DNA of 64,000 nucleotides from Pseudomonadota bacterium (GTDB taxonomy: Bacteria > Pseudomonadota > Gammaproteobacteria > Burkholderiales > Burkholderiaceae_D). The position numbers and the translations under genes are program-made. Below, piece by piece: positions 36,447-49,054 of the stretch; position 1 is the first letter of the stretch; every line of letters begins with the position of its first letter. The notes beneath the pieces are model-generated. The model did no database searches and was not told the DNA's origin. It was given only the letters and a program-made list of their open reading frames with translations. The stretch is taken from positions 1-64,000 of the forward strand of contig JAEXJM010000044.1 in the NCBI GenBank assembly GCA_023449275.1, given 5' to 3'.

Positions 36447-37997
36447 ATGTTACTTAACCCGTCCGAAATCAGTGATCTGATTAAAAATCGGATAGAGAAT
36501 CTGGGTGATTCCGCCGAGATTCGCAATCAGGGTACCGTTATTTCCGTCTCCGACGGTATCTGCCGTATACATGGTCTTTCTGACGTTATGCAAGGGGAAA
36601 TGCTTGAATTCCCCGGTAATACTTTTGGCCTGGCACTGAACCTGGAACGCGATTCCGTCGGTGCCGTGGTATTGGGTGCATACGAACATATTTCAGAAGG
36701 CGACATCGTCAAGTGTACGGGCCGTATTCTCGAAGTTCCAACCGGTCCGGAACTGGTTGGCCGCGTTGTGGACTCCCTGGGATCGCCAATTGATGGCAAA
36801 GGTCCTGTCAATGCCAAAATAACGAGCCCAATCGAAAAGATCGCTCCCGGGGTTATTGCCCGTCAGTCCGTTTCCCAGCCGATGCAAACCGGCCTGAAAT
36901 CAATTGATTCCATGGTACCAATCGGACGCGGGCAACGTGAATTGATCATCGGTGACCGTCAGACAGGCAAGACCGCTGTTGCCATTGATGCCATCATCAA
37001 TCAAAAAGGCCAGGACATGATCTGTATCTATGTCGCTGTCGGCCAGAAAGCCTCTTCGATCAAAAACACCGTTCGCGCCCTGGAAGAAAACGGCGCCATG
37101 GATTACACCATCGTCGTGGCTGCAACCGCTTCGGAATCCGCGGCGATGCAGTACATTGCACCGTATGCCGGTTGTGCCATGGGTGAATATTTCCGTGACC
37201 GTGGACAGGATGCCCTGATCGTATACGATGACCTGTCCAAACAGGCTGTTGCCTACCGTCAGGTTTCCCTGTTGCTGCGTCGTCCACCTGGACGTGAAGC
37301 ATTCCCTGGTGACGTTTTCTATTTGCACTCCCGCCTGCTGGAACGTGCTGCCCGCGTTAACGAACACTATGTCGAACAGTTCACCAATGGCGAAGTCAAA
37401 GGCAAAACCGGCTCACTGACCGCTCTGCCAATCATTGAAACACAGGCAGGTGACGTTTCCGCGTTCGTTCCGACCAACGTTATTTCCATTACCGACGGTC
37501 AGATCTTCTTGGAAACCAACCTGTTCAATGCTGGTATCCGTCCTGCCATTAACGCCGGTATTTCCGTTTCCCGTGTGGGTGGTGCTGCACAGACCAAAGC
37601 GATCAAGAGCCTCTCTGGCGGTATTCGTACCGACCTGGCACAGTATCGTGAACTGGCTGCGTTTGCCCAGTTCGCATCCGATCTGGACGAAGCGACCAGA
37701 CGTCAGCTGGATCGTGGTGCACGCGTTACTGAACTGTTGAAGCAGGATCAGTATTCACCATTGCCGATCTCCTTAATGTCCGTTTCCCTGTTCGCTGTCA
37801 ACAGCGGTTTCCTGGATGACATCGAAGTCAAGGATGTCCTGCCATTCGAGGCCGAACTGCATGCTTACATGAAAGAAAATCATTCCGATCTGCTGAGAAG
37901 AATCGATGAAAACAAGAAGCTGGACAAGGATGATGAATCGACCATGGCAGCAGCGATTACCGATTTCAAACAGATCCGGTCTCAGGAAGCTGCCTGA
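36447..37997 (+). CDS. atpA: ATP synthase F1 subunit alpha
   Basis: The 516-residue non-catalytic nucleotide-binding subunit has the P-loop [15 protein letters not shown], the motif [33 protein letters not shown], and the arginine finger region in [11 protein letters not shown]. Length is typical. TAGGAG lies 6-7 bases before the ATG. Confidence 0.96.
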   Translation: MLLNPSEISDLIKNRIENLGDSAEIRNQGTVISVSDGICRIHGLSDVMQGEMLEFPGNTFGLALNLERDSVGAVVLGAYEHISEGDIVKCTGRILEVPTGPELVGRVVDSLGSPIDGKGPVNAKITSPIEKIAPGVIARQSVSQPMQTGLKSIDSMVPIGRGQRELIIGDRQTGKTAVAIDAIINQKGQDMICIYVAVGQKASSIKNTVRALEENGAMDYTIVVAATASESAAMQYIAPYAGCAMGEYFRDRGQDALIVYDDLSKQAVAYRQVSLLLRRPPGREAFPGDVFYLHSRLLERAARVNEHYVEQFTNGEVKGKTGSLTALPIIETQAGDVSAFVPTNVISITDGQIFLETNLFNAGIRPAINAGISVSRVGGAAQTKAIKSLSGGIRTDLAQYRELAAFAQFASDLDEATRRQLDRGARVTELLKQDQYSPLPISLMSVSLFAVNSGFLDDIEVKDVLPFEAELHAYMKENHSDLLRRIDENKKLDKDDESTMAAAITDFKQIRSQEAA

Positions 37998-38034
37998 TTA
38001 ACGATTTAACTGACGCGACAAGGAGTAAAGCCTC

Positions 38035-38904
38035 ATGGCATCAGGCAAGGAAATACGCGGCCAAATCAGCAGCGTAGAAAACACGAGGAAAATTACCAAG
38101 GCTATGGAAATGGTGGCCGCATCCAAAATGCGCAAGGCGCAGGACCGGATGCGCTCCAGTCGTCCATATAGCGAGATTGTCCGCAATATTGCAGCTCACT
38201 TGGCAGAAGCAAATCCCGATTACGTTCATCCGTTTACCGTTGAACGTGCGCAGGCCAAACGAATCGGTCTGGTTGTCGTGACAACCGACAAGGGTTTGTG
38301 TGGCGGCCTGAATACGAATGTATTGAGAGTCGTCACCAACAAAATGCGTGAAGAAGAAGCCAAGGGAAACAGTATTGTCACAGTCGCTATCGGTACCAAG
38401 GGTCTCGGATTTTTGAACCGTATTGGCGCAAAGGTCATATCCTCTGTCGTTCAACTCGGTGACGCACCTCGTCTCGAACAGTTGATTGGGCCTTTTAAAG
38501 CTTTACTGGATGAGTACAATGCGGAAAATCTGGATGCCATCTACCTGTGCTACAACAAATTCATCAATACGATGAAGCAGGAACCGGTAATCGACCAGTT
38601 GCTTCCTTTACCTAAAGATACTCTCAAAGTGGACACCAAAAGCCACAGCTGGGAATATATTTACGAACCGGATGCACCTGCCGTTATCGACACCTTGTTG
38701 CAGCGCTATATTGAAGCACTGCTTTATCAGTCAGTCGCTGAAAATATCGGCTCGGAACAATCCGCCCGGATGGTTGCCATGAAAGCCGCAAGCGACAATG
38801 CAGGTAACGTTATCTCTGAATTGAAACTGGTTTATAACAAGACCCGTCAGGCAGCGATTACAACGGAACTGTCTGAAATTGTGGCAGGTGCGGCAGCGGT
38901 TTGA
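38035..38904 (+). CDS. atpG: ATP synthase F1 subunit gamma
   Basis: The central rotor shaft subunit has 289 residues. The N-terminal helix contains [20 protein letters not shown] and [10 protein letters not shown], and the C-terminal helix has [16 protein letters not shown] and [20 protein letters not shown]. These two helices form the coiled coil inside the alpha/beta hexamer. A strong AAGGAG site lies before the start. It follows atpA by 37 bases. Confidence 0.95.
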   Translation: MASGKEIRGQISSVENTRKITKAMEMVAASKMRKAQDRMRSSRPYSEIVRNIAAHLAEANPDYVHPFTVERAQAKRIGLVVVTTDKGLCGGLNTNVLRVVTNKMREEEAKGNSIVTVAIGTKGLGFLNRIGAKVISSVVQLGDAPRLEQLIGPFKALLDEYNAENLDAIYLCYNKFINTMKQEPVIDQLLPLPKDTLKVDTKSHSWEYIYEPDAPAVIDTLLQRYIEALLYQSVAENIGSEQSARMVAMKAASDNAGNVISELKLVYNKTRQAAITTELSEIVAGAAAV

Positions 38905-38942
38905 TCCGTGACCGGATAGATGGAATTGCATTAAACGAATAA

Positions 38943-40340
<1,398 letters not shown>

Positions 40341-40357
40341 TCGGTTGTGATTGGATA

Positions 40358-40390
40358 TCTGTGTGAGGGGGTTTTTTGCACTCACACAGA
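40358..40390 (+). other. Intercistronic hairpin between atpD and atpC
   Basis: A perfect 10-bp stem (TCTGTGTGAG at 40358-40367, complement at 40381-40390) with a 13-base loop containing a G4-T6 run sits in the 93-base atpD-atpC gap. The T-run is in the loop rather than after the stem, so this is more likely an RNA processing or stability element than a terminator. Confidence 0.6.
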
Positions 40391-40433
40391 ACGAAATCGA
40401 CAAAGCAACTGAACGATCATAAAGGTTTCAAAC

Positions 40434-40856
40434 ATGGCAAACACCATACATGTTGACGTAGTCTCTGCAGAAGAACTGATTTTTTCTGGAGAAGCCGAAT
40501 TCGTCGTGTTGCCGGGTGAATTGGGTGAGCTGGGTATCCTTCCACGCCATGCCCCCCTGATTACCCGTATCAAGCCTGGTGCTGTGCGCATTAAAATAAG
40601 CGGCAGGGAAGAAGAAGAGTATGTCTTTGTCGCCGGTGGTGTTCTTGAAGTTCAACCGCATGCCGTCACTGTTTTGGCTGATACGGCAATTCGTGCAAAA
40701 GATCTTGATGAAGCCAAGGCTAGCGAAGCGAAGAAACTGGCTGAAGACGCTATCTTGAATCGTGAATCCCAGATCGACTACGCCAAGGCTCAGGCAGAAA
40801 TCGCCATGGCCGTCGCGCAGTTGTCCATGATCAAGAAATTGCGCCGCAAACATTAA
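40434..40856 (+). CDS. atpC: ATP synthase F1 subunit epsilon
   Basis: The 140-residue regulatory subunit has a beta-sandwich domain ([20 protein letters not shown] and [19 protein letters not shown]) followed by a two-helix C-terminal part that can inhibit ATP hydrolysis. It closes the atp operon and is followed by a strong terminator. Confidence 0.95.
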   Translation: MANTIHVDVVSAEELIFSGEAEFVVLPGELGELGILPRHAPLITRIKPGAVRIKISGREEEEYVFVAGGVLEVQPHAVTVLADTAIRAKDLDEAKASEAKKLAEDAILNRESQIDYAKAQAEIAMAVAQLSMIKKLRRKH

Positions 40857-40871
40857 TGATTTCGGTCATCT

Positions 40872-40908
40872 AAATAAAAAAGGCAGCGAACAGCTGCCTT
40901 TTTTATTT
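40872..40908. terminator. Bidirectional terminator between atpC and argB
   Basis: A perfect 16-bp stem (AAATAAAAAAGGCAGC at 40872-40887, complement at 40893-40908) encloses a 5-base loop, with A- and T-runs on both sides. It can end both the atp transcript and the convergent argB transcript. Confidence 0.95.
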
Positions 40909-40925
40909 GTCTGATTGATTCCCTT

Positions 40926-41816
<891 letters not shown>

Positions 41817-41901
41817 TCACAGCCTCCTGGAGATGGCATGGAAAAAGGGATTGGTGAAAGGGGAACAAAGATGAATTTTACCGTCTAATAACCGAAAATG
41901 A

Positions 41902-42666
41902 TCAATTGTCATTGTCTGGCTGGCCGAAAACGTCTTTATAAGTGGGATAAAAAGAACAATACGCCAGAATACTCAAAATAACGAACAGGATCATCAACAC
42001 GAACACCATCAATTGCTGGCCGCCGACAAGAATCAGAATACTGCCGACAATAACTGGCAGGATGAAACCGAGAACCACCCAGCAGAAAATATAGACAAGA
42101 AACGTTTTCAGGGTACGCAGTACGGCGAAAAAACTGAAAAAGACAGCCTTTCCGATACTCATCTTCTGCCAGCCGATCAGAGGGGCAGCATACCAGACGG
42201 CCATGGCAAACGGAATGTAAAGCGCAATCAACAGAGCAAACGTCAAAACCATTTTGATCTGCTGGGATGAGGTCAGTTCAGGTTGCACCTGCTGGGAAAC
42301 GGCACCAAGAGACAATCCTCCATCCACCAGTATGGCAATAACGGATAAAAGCAGGGCATACAACAGGTACAAACTGCCAAGCAACAATAATCTGTAGAAC
42401 AGTTTCCGGTTGAATACGTTGAACAGTTCCCCGAATGAAACATAATTGTCTGCATCGATCCTGTAACACGCCTGCATGAACAGGAGCGTGAATGCAGGAA
42501 TGATGACAAGTGGCAAAATCTGGCCCAAAAAAGGTATGACGCCAAGTGCCATCGAGCCGATCATATAGCCGAAGAAAAGGTTGGTCAGCAAAAACGGTCT
42601 TTTACGAAAAATGCTGTAACCGTTCGCAATCCAGGTCCAGCCTGTTTTAGCTGTAATCGAATTCAT
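41902..42666 (-). CDS. BPSS1780 family membrane protein
   Basis: The 254-residue protein has about six transmembrane helices and the start [19 protein letters not shown] that marks the BPSS1780 family of betaproteobacteria. Its function is unknown. The start overlaps the homoserine kinase stop by 4 bases (ATGA), as it does in related genomes, so the two are translationally coupled. There is no evidence that it is an enzyme. Confidence 0.85.
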   Translation of the reverse strand: MNSITAKTGWTWIANGYSIFRKRPFLLTNLFFGYMIGSMALGVIPFLGQILPLVIIPAFTLLFMQACYRIDADNYVSFGELFNVFNRKLFYRLLLLGSLYLLYALLLSVIAILVDGGLSLGAVSQQVQPELTSSQQIKMVLTFALLIALYIPFAMAVWYAAPLIGWQKMSIGKAVFFSFFAVLRTLKTFLVYIFCWVVLGFILPVIVGSILILVGGQQLMVFVLMILFVILSILAYCSFYPTYKDVFGQPDNDN

Positions 42667-43622
42667 GCAATCAATTCCGGAGCAGGTTTATTGACACGCA
42701 ATCTCAGGATACGTTCAAAATGACGGGGATCGTGAGGCGTCAGCATTTCAGCCTCACGAGGCATATAGTAGTCGTACAGTCTGGAAAGCCAGAACCGTAG
42801 CGCAGCACTTCTCAATATTGCTTTCCATGCCGCACATTCGTCAAGCGTAAAAGGGCGGACGGCATGATACGCCTCAAGAAAAGCACGCACACGGATATCA
42901 TCCAGTTCACCGGTTTCCAGATCAATGCACCAGTCATTGATGGCAACAGCCACGTCAAAAAGCCAGGTATCGCAGCCGGCAAAATAGAAATCAAAAAAAC
43001 CGGACAGTTTTTCACCATCGAACATGACATTATTGCGAAACAGATCGGCATGGATCGGGCCACGGAACAACTTCCAGTAAAGATCGGAATCGGCGAATTC
43101 TTCCTGAAAGCGCATTTCATTCTGAAGGAAGAGGGAAGCTTCAACAGGAAGAAAATCCTGAACGCGGGGTGCTGTTTCCTTCCACCATTCGATGCCACGC
43201 AAGTTCGGCTGTTCCAAAGGATAATCCCGCCCGGCCAGATGCATTCTGGCCATCATGTCGCCCACCGCCGAGCAATGAACGACTTTCGGTTCCGGTTGCC
43301 AGTCGCCTTCCAGCTTGGTCACCAGAGTCGCCGGTTTTCCACACAGTGAATGCAGTATCGCACCACTATTATCCGGGATCGGTGCAGGAACTTTGATACC
43401 CTTGTTCGCCAGATGCTGCATCAGGTTCAAATAAAACGGCAATTCATCGGCTGCAAGCTTTTCAAAGAGTGTAAGCACGTACTCACCCTTATCGGTATTA
43501 ATGAAAAAATTGCTGTTTTCAATGCCGGAACTGATTCCCCGGACACTGTGAACCCTGCCCAGGGAAAAAGATGAAATCCAGGGAGTCAGATCCTGCAGAC
43601 TGACCGATGTAAAAACTGCCAT
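42663..43622 (-). CDS. thrB: Homoserine kinase ThrB, type II (APH-like fold)
   Basis: The protein phosphorylates homoserine for threonine synthesis. The 319-residue aminoglycoside-phosphotransferase-like fold has the Brenner motif [14 protein letters not shown] and the metal-binding [20 protein letters not shown]. It begins [16 protein letters not shown], as in proteobacterial type II enzymes, which are unrelated to the GHMP-type ThrB of E. coli. It lies between the DUF2782 gene and the BPSS1780 gene. Confidence 0.93.
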   Translation of the reverse strand: MAVFTSVSLQDLTPWISSFSLGRVHSVRGISSGIENSNFFINTDKGEYVLTLFEKLAADELPFYLNLMQHLANKGIKVPAPIPDNSGAILHSLCGKPATLVTKLEGDWQPEPKVVHCSAVGDMMARMHLAGRDYPLEQPNLRGIEWWKETAPRVQDFLPVEASLFLQNEMRFQEEFADSDLYWKLFRGPIHADLFRNNVMFDGEKLSGFFDFYFAGCDTWLFDVAVAINDWCIDLETGELDDIRVRAFLEAYHAVRPFTLDECAAWKAILRSAALRFWLSRLYDYYMPREAEMLTPHDPRHFERILRLRVNKPAPELIA

Positions 43623-43665
43623 GAGATCTAATTGTGATTAACTTGATTCGACGTTAAAACCCGCT

Positions 43666-44079
43666 TCATTTCATGGAAGGCGGGGGAAGTGCCGGTGCAT
43701 TCAACGGTTCTTCTTTCTGTTCCTTGTTCTCATTTTGTTTCTTTTCGCCGACATCGAATTCATGGATTCGGAAAAGAGCCGGTCTGACTTCATTGCTTTC
43801 AAAAGAACCCGGAACGCCATTAGGACCATTAGGATAAAGATAATAAGTGCTTGGGCCGCTTTTCACTTTGATTTCTTCAACGGTGCCACCCTGCCGTTTT
43901 TCGGTTATTTCACCCGTCATATCAGGTTTTCGGATGGTGATGGCCGGCTGATCGACTTCATCGATGATTTCCAGTTCCTGAACCGGGGCGGTCTGCTGAA
44001 CTTCCTGTCCCACAGCCACAGACGCAACCGCCAGAGCAGCCAACGCTATGGTTTTTCTGAAGTGAAAAAGAACTTGCAT
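43666..44079 (-). CDS. DUF2782 domain-containing secreted protein
   Basis: The 137-residue protein has a signal peptide (residues 1-24, cleaved near VAVGQ) and the DUF2782 core PAITIRKPDMTGEITEKRQG, then KVKSGPSTYYLYPNGPNG. A Lys/Glu/Pro-rich tail follows. Its function is unknown; the association with homoserine kinase and polA is conserved in Burkholderiales. It precedes thrB by 43 bases on the same strand. Confidence 0.85.
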   Translation of the reverse strand: MQVLFHFRKTIALAALAVASVAVGQEVQQTAPVQELEIIDEVDQPAITIRKPDMTGEITEKRQGGTVEEIKVKSGPSTYYLYPNGPNGVPGSFESNEVRPALFRIHEFDVGEKKQNENKEQKEEPLNAPALPPPSMK

Positions 44080-44133
44080 GGTTGTGGTACCTTAAAGTGA
44101 ATGAATGTTGCTATTGTAGCAAAGGGATACGTT

Positions 44134-44871
44134 TTACAGGTACAGCATTTTCTGTCTTTCTTCTTCAGAAGGGCCTATGGCACGTTTTTCATAAAAGGAG
44201 AAAATGGCATCGAGAACCTTGTCGGTGTCGTCGATAACCTGCATCAGCCCGATATCTTCCTTATGGATCATTTCCTCGGCAAGCATCGTATCGTTAAGCC
44301 ACTTCATGAAGCCATCCCAGAATTTGCTTCCGACAAGAATCACCGGAATGCGGCGTGACTTGCCTGTCTGGATCAGCGTCAGCACTTCACTCATTTCATC
44401 CAGCGTACCAAAACCACCGGGAAAAAGAACGAAAGCATCGGCATATTTGGCGAACGCAACTTTTCTGGCAAAAAAATGTCTGTAATTCAGCGAGACGTTC
44501 TGCCAGCGATTGGGAGCTTGTTCCTGAGGAAGTTCGATATTCAGACCGACCGAGAGCGATTTGCCTTCATAGGCACCGCGATTGGCTGCCGCCATGATGC
44601 CGGGACCACCTCCTGAAATGACGGCAAAACCGGCATCGGAGAGTCGTCTTGCCAGCTCCATGCATTGAATGTAATAGGGACTGTCGGGATGGACACGGGC
44701 AGATCCGAAAATCGTTACGGCAGGATTTATTTCAGAGAGTCTCTCTGTCGATTCGATGAACTCTGACATAATGGAGAACATGCTCCACGATTCCCGTGCC
44801 TTTAAAATCGTTGCATAATTGACGTCGGTTATTTCGTGCAGTTTCTGCGCGTTTTTTACGTTTTCTTCCAT
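44134..44871 (-). CDS. LOG family protein (TIGR00730, cytokinin-riboside monophosphate hydrolase type)
   Basis: The 245-residue protein has a Rossmann-like domain with the LOG signatures SGGGPGIMAAANRGAYEG and LFPGGFGTLDEMSEVLT (PGGxGTxxE). Members hydrolyse nucleoside 5'-monophosphates to base and ribose phosphate; the bacterial substrate is usually AMP or is unknown. The ~30 N-terminal residues (NYATILKARESWSMFSIMSE) are typical of the betaproteobacterial subgroup, which supports the ATG at 44871. That codon directly abuts the polA ATG with no intergenic base. Confidence 0.9.
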   Translation of the reverse strand: MEENVKNAQKLHEITDVNYATILKARESWSMFSIMSEFIESTERLSEINPAVTIFGSARVHPDSPYYIQCMELARRLSDAGFAVISGGGPGIMAAANRGAYEGKSLSVGLNIELPQEQAPNRWQNVSLNYRHFFARKVAFAKYADAFVLFPGGFGTLDEMSEVLTLIQTGKSRRIPVILVGSKFWDGFMKWLNDTMLAEEMIHKEDIGLMQVIDDTDKVLDAIFSFYEKRAIGPSEEERQKMLYL

Positions 44872-47616
44872 ATGAACAAACTTTTGTTATTAGTTGACGG
44901 ATCCAGTTATCTCTACCGCGCCTACCATGCACTGCCGGATCTACGTAACCCGGCAGGCGAACCCACCGGAGCTATTTATGGTTTTCTGAATATGCTTCGC
45001 CGTTTGCAGAAAGATTATCCCACAGCATACAGTGCCTGTATATTCGATGCAAAGGGTAAAACATTCCGCAATGATCTCTATCAGGAATACAAGGCGAACA
45101 GGGCGGCAATGCCTGATGATCTGGTGGAACAGACAGGCCATATTCTCGAGCTGGTCGATATGCTCGGCTGGCCTGTTTTGCAAGTGGAAGGCGTTGAGGC
45201 GGATGACGTTATCGGCACACTGACTGTCAGGGCACATGAAGACGGTTTCGATACCATCGTTTCAACAGGGGACAAAGACATGTCCCAGCTGGTCGGCGAC
45301 AAGGTAACGCTGGTCAATACCATGAATAACGAAGTGCTCGATCGGGAAGGCGTTATCAAAAAGTTTGGTGTTCCGCCCGAGCGAATCGTCGATTATCTTT
45401 CCCTTGTCGGGGACACTTCCGACAACGTGCCAGGTGTTGCCAAGGTCGGCCCCAAAACAGCCGTCAAATGGCTGACGCAATACCAGACACTCGACGGTGT
45501 CATCGAAAATGCGCAAAACATTTCCGGAACGGTCGGCGAAAATCTGAGGCAATCGCTGGACTGGCTTCCACAGGCACACGAATTGGTCAGAATCCGCACG
45601 AACTGCGAATTGCCTGAAAATTTCATTTCAATCGAAACCTCGCTTGTCAGAAAACCGGAAAATATCGAAGGTTTGAAAAAAGCCTTCGACCGTTTCGGTT
45701 TCAAGAGCTGGGCCAGGGAACTGAATGCAAGTCATCGGGAATCTCCTAAGGAAACCGGACAGATCGCTTTGTTTGATGAACCGGAAAACACAAAAACCGG
45801 ATTCGTCAGTGACAAAAAATACGAGACTGTCCTGACGGAACCGCAACTTGAAAAATGGCTTGAAAAAATCGACAGGGCTGAATTGACGTCCATCGATACG
45901 GAAACGACTTCACTGGACGTCATGGAAACCAGACTCGTCGGGATTTCCCTGTCCGTCGAACCGGGCCATGCCGCCTATATTCCGCTTACCCATCACAGTA
46001 TGGAACAAAGTGAACAGTTGCCGCTTGAACTCGTTCTCGACAGGATGAAGCCCTGGCTCGAAAATCCGGTAAAACGAAAAGCAGGCCAGAATCTCAAGTA
46101 CGATAGCCATATGTTGGCCAATTACGGTATCCGCCTTCAGGGAATTGAACACGATACCCTGTTGGAATCGTATGTTCTGGAATCACATCGTCGACATGAC
46201 ATGGACAGCCTGTCGGAAAGATTTCTGGATTACAAACCGATAAGTTATACAGACATATGTGGCAAGGGCGCTTCCCAGATCGGATTCGACGAAATTGCCA
46301 TTGATGTTGCTACCGATTACGCTGCTGAAGACGCCGATGTCACCTTGCAGCTTCATCAATCCATGTGGCCCCGTCTGAAAGAAAACGATGGCTTGCGTTT
46401 CATTTATGAAAAAATTGAAATCCCGACTTCCATAGTGCTTCAGAAAATGGAACGAAATGGCGTACTGATCGATGTCGACAAACTGAATGCGCAATCGAGG
46501 GAACTGGGTACCAAAATGGATAGCTTGCAGGAAAGCGCTTTTCAGTCGGCAGGACAGCCTTTCAACCTCAACTCACCGAAACAACTGGGTGAACTGCTTT
46601 TTGACAAGCTCAAGCTCCCGATGATCAAGAAAACACCGTCAGGTGCACCATCAACCAGTGAAGAGGTTCTTGAAAAACTGGCTGAAGACTTTCCGTTGCC
46701 AAGAATCATTCTGGACTACCGTGGCATGTCCAAACTGAAAACGACTTATACCGACAAATTGCCGAAAATGGTCAATCCGGTTACGGGACGTGTCCATACC
46801 AATTATGCACAGGCCGTCGCCGTAACCGGACGGTTGGCATCAAACGATCCCAATCTCCAGAACATTCCCATCCGTTCTGAAGAGGGAAGGCGTATCCGGG
46901 AAGCGTTCATTGCTTCTCCTGGAAACAAAATCATTTCTGCCGACTACTCGCAAATCGAACTGAGGATCATGGCACATCTCTCGGATGACGCCAGCCTTCT
47001 GAAAGCTTTCCATGACGGACAGGACGTCCATCGTGCAACAGCATCTGAAATATTCGATATTACTCCTCTTGAAGTCACGTCTGACCAGAGACGTTATGCC
47101 AAGGTCATCAACTTCGGCCTGATTTATGGGATGAGCGCTTTCGGTGTCGCTTCCAATCTGGGCATTTCCCGTACCGACGCCAAAAAATACATTGACCGTT
47201 ACTTTGAGCGTTATCCCGGCGTCGCACGTTATATGGATGAAACCCGTCAGCTGGCCCGTGAACAGGGATTTGTGGAAACGGTTTTCGGAAGAAGGCTCTG
47301 GCTTCCGGAAATCAATTCACCGAACGGCCCCCGCCGTCAGGGAGCGGAAAGAGCCGCCATCAATGCGCCAATGCAGGGAACGGCAGCTGACATCATCAAA
47401 CTGTCGATGATCGCCGTACAGAACTGGCTTGAATCCGAAAAACTGGACTCGAAACTGATCATGCAGGTGCATGATGAACTGGTTCTGGACGTTCCCGAAA
47501 AAGAACTGGCGGTCGTCAGGGAAAAACTGCCGGAACTGATGGCACAGGTCGCTACCCTGAAAGTGCCATTGATCGCCGAAGTAGGCGTTGGTGACAATTG
47601 GGACCAGGCTCACTGA
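44872..47616 (+). CDS. polA: DNA polymerase I
   Basis: The 914-residue enzyme has all three activities. The 5'-3' exonuclease domain spans residues 1-290 (KLLLLVDGSSYLYRAYHALP, EGVEADDVIGTL). The 3'-5' exonuclease domain is intact (TSIDTETTSLDVME, GQNLKYDSHML, YAAEDADVTLQ). Polymerase motifs are DYSQIELRIMAHLS (A), RRYAKVINFGLIYGMSAFG (B) and MQVHDELVLDV (C). The start at 44872 gives the normal MNKLLLLVDG N-terminus. Its promoter must lie inside the divergent LOG gene. Confidence 0.96.
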   Translation: MNKLLLLVDGSSYLYRAYHALPDLRNPAGEPTGAIYGFLNMLRRLQKDYPTAYSACIFDAKGKTFRNDLYQEYKANRAAMPDDLVEQTGHILELVDMLGWPVLQVEGVEADDVIGTLTVRAHEDGFDTIVSTGDKDMSQLVGDKVTLVNTMNNEVLDREGVIKKFGVPPERIVDYLSLVGDTSDNVPGVAKVGPKTAVKWLTQYQTLDGVIENAQNISGTVGENLRQSLDWLPQAHELVRIRTNCELPENFISIETSLVRKPENIEGLKKAFDRFGFKSWARELNASHRESPKETGQIALFDEPENTKTGFVSDKKYETVLTEPQLEKWLEKIDRAELTSIDTETTSLDVMETRLVGISLSVEPGHAAYIPLTHHSMEQSEQLPLELVLDRMKPWLENPVKRKAGQNLKYDSHMLANYGIRLQGIEHDTLLESYVLESHRRHDMDSLSERFLDYKPISYTDICGKGASQIGFDEIAIDVATDYAAEDADVTLQLHQSMWPRLKENDGLRFIYEKIEIPTSIVLQKMERNGVLIDVDKLNAQSRELGTKMDSLQESAFQSAGQPFNLNSPKQLGELLFDKLKLPMIKKTPSGAPSTSEEVLEKLAEDFPLPRIILDYRGMSKLKTTYTDKLPKMVNPVTGRVHTNYAQAVAVTGRLASNDPNLQNIPIRSEEGRRIREAFIASPGNKIISADYSQIELRIMAHLSDDASLLKAFHDGQDVHRATASEIFDITPLEVTSDQRRYAKVINFGLIYGMSAFGVASNLGISRTDAKKYIDRYFERYPGVARYMDETRQLAREQGFVETVFGRRLWLPEINSPNGPRRQGAERAAINAPMQGTAADIIKLSMIAVQNWLESEKLDSKLIMQVHDELVLDVPEKELAVVREKLPELMAQVATLKVPLIAEVGVGDNWDQAH

Positions 47617-47619
47617 ACC

Positions 47620-48576
47620 TCAGGCTTTTCCGGGCTGGTCCTGTTGTGACAGTTTCTTGCGAGCCGCTTCATACCTGGCTGTAGTCGCTGCCATGCGATG
47701 GCGTACATCGAAAAACGTCGTCGTGACACCACTGACGATAATGATCGCGATTCCAGACCAGCCAAGCCAGCTCAGGGTATCGTTCCAGATAAGCAATCCC
47801 CACACGCAGGAAAAAACGATGCCGGAATACTGCAGGTTGGCAGTAACAAGCGTATTGCCCAGATGATATGCCCTTGTCATCGCCATCTGGCCGAGTGCGG
47901 CAGAAACGCCGATAAAAACAAGATAGGAAGCGCTCAGCAGGGAATGTCCATGGAAAGTGGTGCCGTCTCCTCCCGGCATGAGATGCGCCGCAACAGCGGC
48001 CATAATGGCGCCTCCCACAGTTCCGATTATGCAGAAATAAAATACGACCCTGTATTCCGGTTCACCCAGATTACCCAAATGCCTTACCTGCAAATACGCC
48101 AGTGCGGCCAGAATTCCCGAAATGAATGCAATCAGCGCTCCCAGCCATTGATCTTCCGCCAGAGTCGGCTGCAGGAGAATATAAATACCGACAAAACTGG
48201 CGACAATCGCGCAAGCCAGTCGCCATTCAAACTGAAGCCTGCCATGCCACAACCCGATTCCGAACAGAATCGCCGCAATCCAGATAGGTGACATGTAATT
48301 CAAGGTAATCGATGTTGCCAGCGGCAATTGTGACATCGAAAAAAACCACAAGCCGAATGCCGTTGCTCCAACCGTCCCCCGCCAGAGATGCTGAAGTGGA
48401 TATTTCGTTTTGAAAGAACCACCTTTCACCAATACCATGCAGAACAGGAAAATGGCCCCGATCAGACTTCGGTACATGACGATCTCCGGGGTGGAATACG
48501 TGTCGGAGACAAGCTTGACACACACTGCCATCAGCGAAAACAGAAAAGCGGCAACGAGCATCCAGAGAGACTGCAT
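47620..48576 (-). CDS. DMT superfamily (EamA-type) transporter
   Basis: From the ATG at 48576 the protein has 318 residues and about ten transmembrane helices arranged as two EamA repeats (first repeat WMLVAAFLFSLMAVCVKLVS, second from GALIAFISGILAALAYLQV). The closest type is the RhaT/YdcZ-like exporter of metabolites; the substrate is unknown. It is convergent with polA, with only 3 bases between stops. An in-frame start upstream at 48612 is less likely. Confidence 0.88.
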   Translation of the reverse strand: MQSLWMLVAAFLFSLMAVCVKLVSDTYSTPEIVMYRSLIGAIFLFCMVLVKGGSFKTKYPLQHLWRGTVGATAFGLWFFSMSQLPLATSITLNYMSPIWIAAILFGIGLWHGRLQFEWRLACAIVASFVGIYILLQPTLAEDQWLGALIAFISGILAALAYLQVRHLGNLGEPEYRVVFYFCIIGTVGGAIMAAVAAHLMPGGDGTTFHGHSLLSASYLVFIGVSAALGQMAMTRAYHLGNTLVTANLQYSGIVFSCVWGLLIWNDTLSWLGWSGIAIIIVSGVTTTFFDVRHRMAATTARYEAARKKLSQQDQPGKA

Positions 48577-48761
48577 GAATAAAACCTGAAATAAATAAAA
48601 AAAGAAAACCAAAATCTTATACCGATTTGGTCCTTTGACAAGTTTTAGATCGCTGATTCACTGCTTTGGTAGTTAATGACGAAACAGGGCAACTATTTTT
48701 GCCGGAATTGTATTCTTGCCCTCAAAACACACAAATTCGCAGTCTGAAAACACTTGAAGGG

Positions 48762-48767
48762 TATAAT
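48762..48767 (+). promoter_or_regulatory. Candidate -10 box for xseB-ispA-dxs
   Basis: A perfect TATAAT lies 39 bases before xseB in the 229-base gap after the DMT transporter start. No good -35 is present at 16-18 bases (the best upstream, TTCGCA, is at 20). A TTGACA at 48635-48640 lacks a matching -10. Confidence 0.4.
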
Positions 48768-48805
48768 AACGGCTTAATTAAACTGTATTTTTTTCTCTTT
48801 TTCTC

Positions 48806-49054
48806 ATGACGACAGAAAATCAGGACAAAAAAGGCGACTTGTCTTTTGAAGAAGCCATTGCCGAACTTGGATCACTTGTATCCAGACTCGAGGCGGGAGA
48901 ATTGCCTCTTGAAGATTCAATTGCCGCATATAAAAAGGGAGTGGAACTCGTCCAGTTGTGTACATCCCGTCTCGAAAAAGTGGAAAACCAGATCAAAATT
49001 CTCGACAAGGAATTGTTGAAACCTTTCTCTCCGGATAAAAGCGATACCGAATAA
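48806..49054 (+). CDS. xseB: Exodeoxyribonuclease VII small subunit
   Basis: The 82-residue protein has the XseB signature LSFEEAIAELGSLVSRLEAG and LPLEDSIAAYKKGVELVQLC, a helical hairpin that binds the large subunit XseA. The stop overlaps the ispA start (TAATG). The xseB-ispA-dxs arrangement is common in proteobacteria. xseA is not in the window. Confidence 0.93.
   Translation: MTTENQDKKGDLSFEEAIAELGSLVSRLEAGELPLEDSIAAYKKGVELVQLCTSRLEKVENQIKILDKELLKPFSPDKSDTE

Noticed and set aside
48635..48663. TTGACA upstream of xseB as a promoter
   Set aside because: The -35 is perfect but at 16-18 bases there is no acceptable -10; the better -10 at 48762 is too far away.
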